64,000 bases of DNA from Candidatus Cohnella colombiensis (GTDB taxonomy: Bacteria; Bacillota; Bacilli; Paenibacillales; Paenibacillaceae), in assembly GCA_029203125.1 (NCBI GenBank), contig CP119317.1, forward strand, positions 1-64,000. The letters are read 5' to 3'. Positions 62,730 through 64,000 of the stretch are shown in pieces. The notes below the pieces were generated by a model. It had not been told where the DNA came from, searched no databases, and worked only from the letters and a program-made list of their open reading frames with translations. The first letter of the stretch is position 1, and the number at the start of each line of letters is the position of its first letter. Made by a program: the position numbers and the translations under genes.

Positions 62730-62985
62730 GTGACATCGAAGCTGTCACTGCACTCGTAGAAGTTTATGTGGCATTATCTTCAGACAGGGTAGCACGAAAT
62801 TTATTTCTTCCGCTAAAGTTGTCCTCGTCGAATAAACTTCGTCAGCAACTTCAATCAAGAATTGGATACCCCCGAGGAGTCGCCACCATAGTGTTGCGAC
62901 TCGAGAACTCGACATGGAATAGTCGAGGGTGATAGGGGGGCTTAATCATTGGAACTAGGGTTCGACTTCCCTCGCTTCTTCATCC
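62730..62985 (+). pseudogene. Degenerate ssrA 3' end plus copy B of the downstream element
   Basis: Positions 62730-62788 match the tmRNA region 60300-60358 with scattered changes (GTGACATCGAAGCTGTCACT against GTGACATCAAATCTGTCACT, then CTTCAGACAGGG against CTTCGGACAGGG). The match then switches to the element found at 60503-60655. At 62957-62982, GGGTTCGACTTCCCTCGC recalls the tmRNA T arm GGGTTCGACTCCCCTCGGC, but the acceptor end is decayed to TTCTTCAT. It cannot form a tRNA-like domain and has no tag frame, so it is a remnant, probably of integration or duplication at ssrA. Confidence 0.72.
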
Positions 62986-63201
62986 CTCATTGTAAATGTG
63001 TGGAATTGGGGTGCTGTGCCAGTTTCTTTGTAAATCGTGCACGTTAGAAAAATATTAACGCGAACACATACTCGCTGACAGGATTATGTCGACAGCATCG
63101 TTTATAATCATACAAATAATGCAGGGAATACCTTAAAAGTTGTAGAATAAGACTATAGGACTACTCTCTCGCTAATACACATGACAGGAGCATCAACATA
63201 C

Positions 63202-64000
63202 ATGGCAAAAGAACAACTCGTTACCAACATGGAAGATAAACTATGGGCGGCAGCCGATAAATTAAGGGGCAGTATCGCCTCTTCTAAATATAAAGATATT
63301 GTTCTCGGGATCATTTTTCTCAAATATATCTCAGATCGGTTCGACCAACGCTTTAATGAACTCGTTACAGAAGGAGATGGATTCGAGGAAGATCGTGATG
63401 AGTATGAACGATTTAATGTGTTCTTCGTGCCAGAGAAGGCACGGTGGAAATCTATCATTGAGAGTGCGACTAAGCCGAATATCGGGCAGGTCATTGACGA
63501 GGCATTCATTGCAATTGAGAAGGAAAACAAGAAATTAGCAGGTGTACTTCCTAAGATTTTCTCGGGTGCAGATATTGACCAACGTAGAGTTGGTGAAGTG
63601 GTCATGGTGTTCGAAAACTCCGATACCCTTTTAATAGAAGAAGATGCGCTTGGACGTGTATATGAGTATTTCCTTGGGAAATTTGCATTCATGTTAGGCC
63701 AAGGCGGAGGAGAGTTCTATACACCGAGTAGTGTTGTGAAATTGTTAGTAGAGATGATCGAGCCATACGAAGGCACAATCTATGACCCATGCTGCGGTTC
63801 AGGTGGGATGTTCGTTCAAGCACAGAAATTCGTAAAAGCACATGGCGGTAACGCATATAAGTTATCCGTCTATGGGCAAGAGCTAAATGCAGATACACGT
63901 AGACTGGCGACAATGAACTTAGCAATTAGAGGCATGGAAGCGAATTTGGGAAAAACGCACGATGACACTTTCCATGGCGATCAGTTCAAGGATGAGAAGT
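63202..64000 (+). CDS. hsdM: Type I restriction-modification DNA methyltransferase HsdM (5' part, runs off the window)
   Basis: The first 266 codons of HsdM are present and open to the window edge. The N-terminal helical domain has EDKLWAAADKLRGSIASSKY and IVLGIIFLKYISDRF. The methyltransferase domain has the AdoMet motif I YDPCCGSGGMFVQA, preceded by GEFYTPSSVVKLLVEMIEP. The N6-adenine motif NPPF/Y is beyond the edge. ATG 63202 follows AGGAG; the in-frame ATG 63181 is an alternative. HsdM with HsdS methylates the recognition site and with HsdR restricts foreign DNA; those genes should follow outside the window. Confidence 0.92.
   Translation, partial: MAKEQLVTNMEDKLWAAADKLRGSIASSKYKDIVLGIIFLKYISDRFDQRFNELVTEGDGFEEDRDEYERFNVFFVPEKARWKSIIESATKPNIGQVIDEAFIAIEKENKKLAGVLPKIFSGADIDQRRVGEVVMVFENSDTLLIEEDALGRVYEYFLGKFAFMLGQGGGEFYTPSSVVKLLVEMIEPYEGTIYDPCCGSGGMFVQAQKFVKAHGGNAYKLSVYGQELNADTRRLATMNLAIRGMEANLGKTHDDTFHGDQFKDEK

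Noticed and set aside
62730..62985. A group I intron inserted in the T arm of a second tmRNA
   Set aside because: The insertion splits tmRNA-like pieces, which suggested this, but the P7-like halves CTCGAC and GTCGAG are only eight bases apart, the element is too short for an intron core, and it also occurs outside the tmRNA in copy A.

Overview
The window comes from a low-to-mid GC Gram-positive bacterium of the Bacillales, most probably Paenibacillaceae (Paenibacillus or a close relative). This rests on the Bacillus-type rRNA spacer, the hprK-lgt-ppaX-yvoF-his and trxB-rapZ-yvcK-whiA-HPr gene orders, the cggR-gapA-pgk-tpiA-gpmI-eno operon, a CtsR box at clpP, an Sda-type sporulation checkpoint protein, and a tmRNA tag ending in NYALAA. 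No search could be run, so the genus is inference.

Layout. 1-3786: end of a 16S-23S spacer, a 23S rRNA gene, then tRNAs Met, Val, Asp, Phe, Tyr and Lys and a terminator; no 5S gene follows the 23S. 3927-8336: a TagO-type phosphosugar transferase, a PucR-type regulator, the shared sugar-ABC ATPase MsmX and a D-2-hydroxyacid dehydrogenase. 8466-13518: hprK, lgt, ppaX, yvoF and a membrane-anchored FAD protein. 13622-22321: the histidine pathway hisZGDBHAF-IE-J followed by a PRPP synthetase. 22542-30877: a duplicated-domain lipoprotein, a TPR protein, trxB, a ROK glucokinase, rapZ, yvcK, whiA and an HPr-family protein. 31041-32583 (minus strand): an Sda-like protein, clpP and tRNA-Arg. 32774-39969: the CggR-controlled lower glycolysis operon.

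40104-49649 is a beta-glucan utilisation locus. A cytoplasmic GH9 enzyme, two sugar permeases and a binding lipoprotein (minus strand) diverge from a LacI-family regulator and an exported GH81 endo-beta-1,3-glucanase. The transporter has no ATPase of its own and probably borrows MsmX. A copper-amine-oxidase-N domain surface protein, an LCP cell-wall ligase, a xylose-isomerase-like TIM barrel protein and an Eis-type acetyltransferase follow.

54934-60383 is the usual secG-rnr-smpB-ssrA block, interrupted by a stand-alone pyrB next to a cluster of GTTAAC palindromes that also occur inside the his operon. From the 3' end of ssrA onward the DNA becomes AT-rich and looks acquired. It holds an HD-domain phosphohydrolase and a YwgA-like protein in one operon behind a consensus LexA (SOS) promoter, then a degenerate second copy of the ssrA 3' end, then the start of a type I restriction-modification hsdM that runs off the window. 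This ssrA-associated, damage-inducible gene pair beside a restriction system is the most interesting part of the window.
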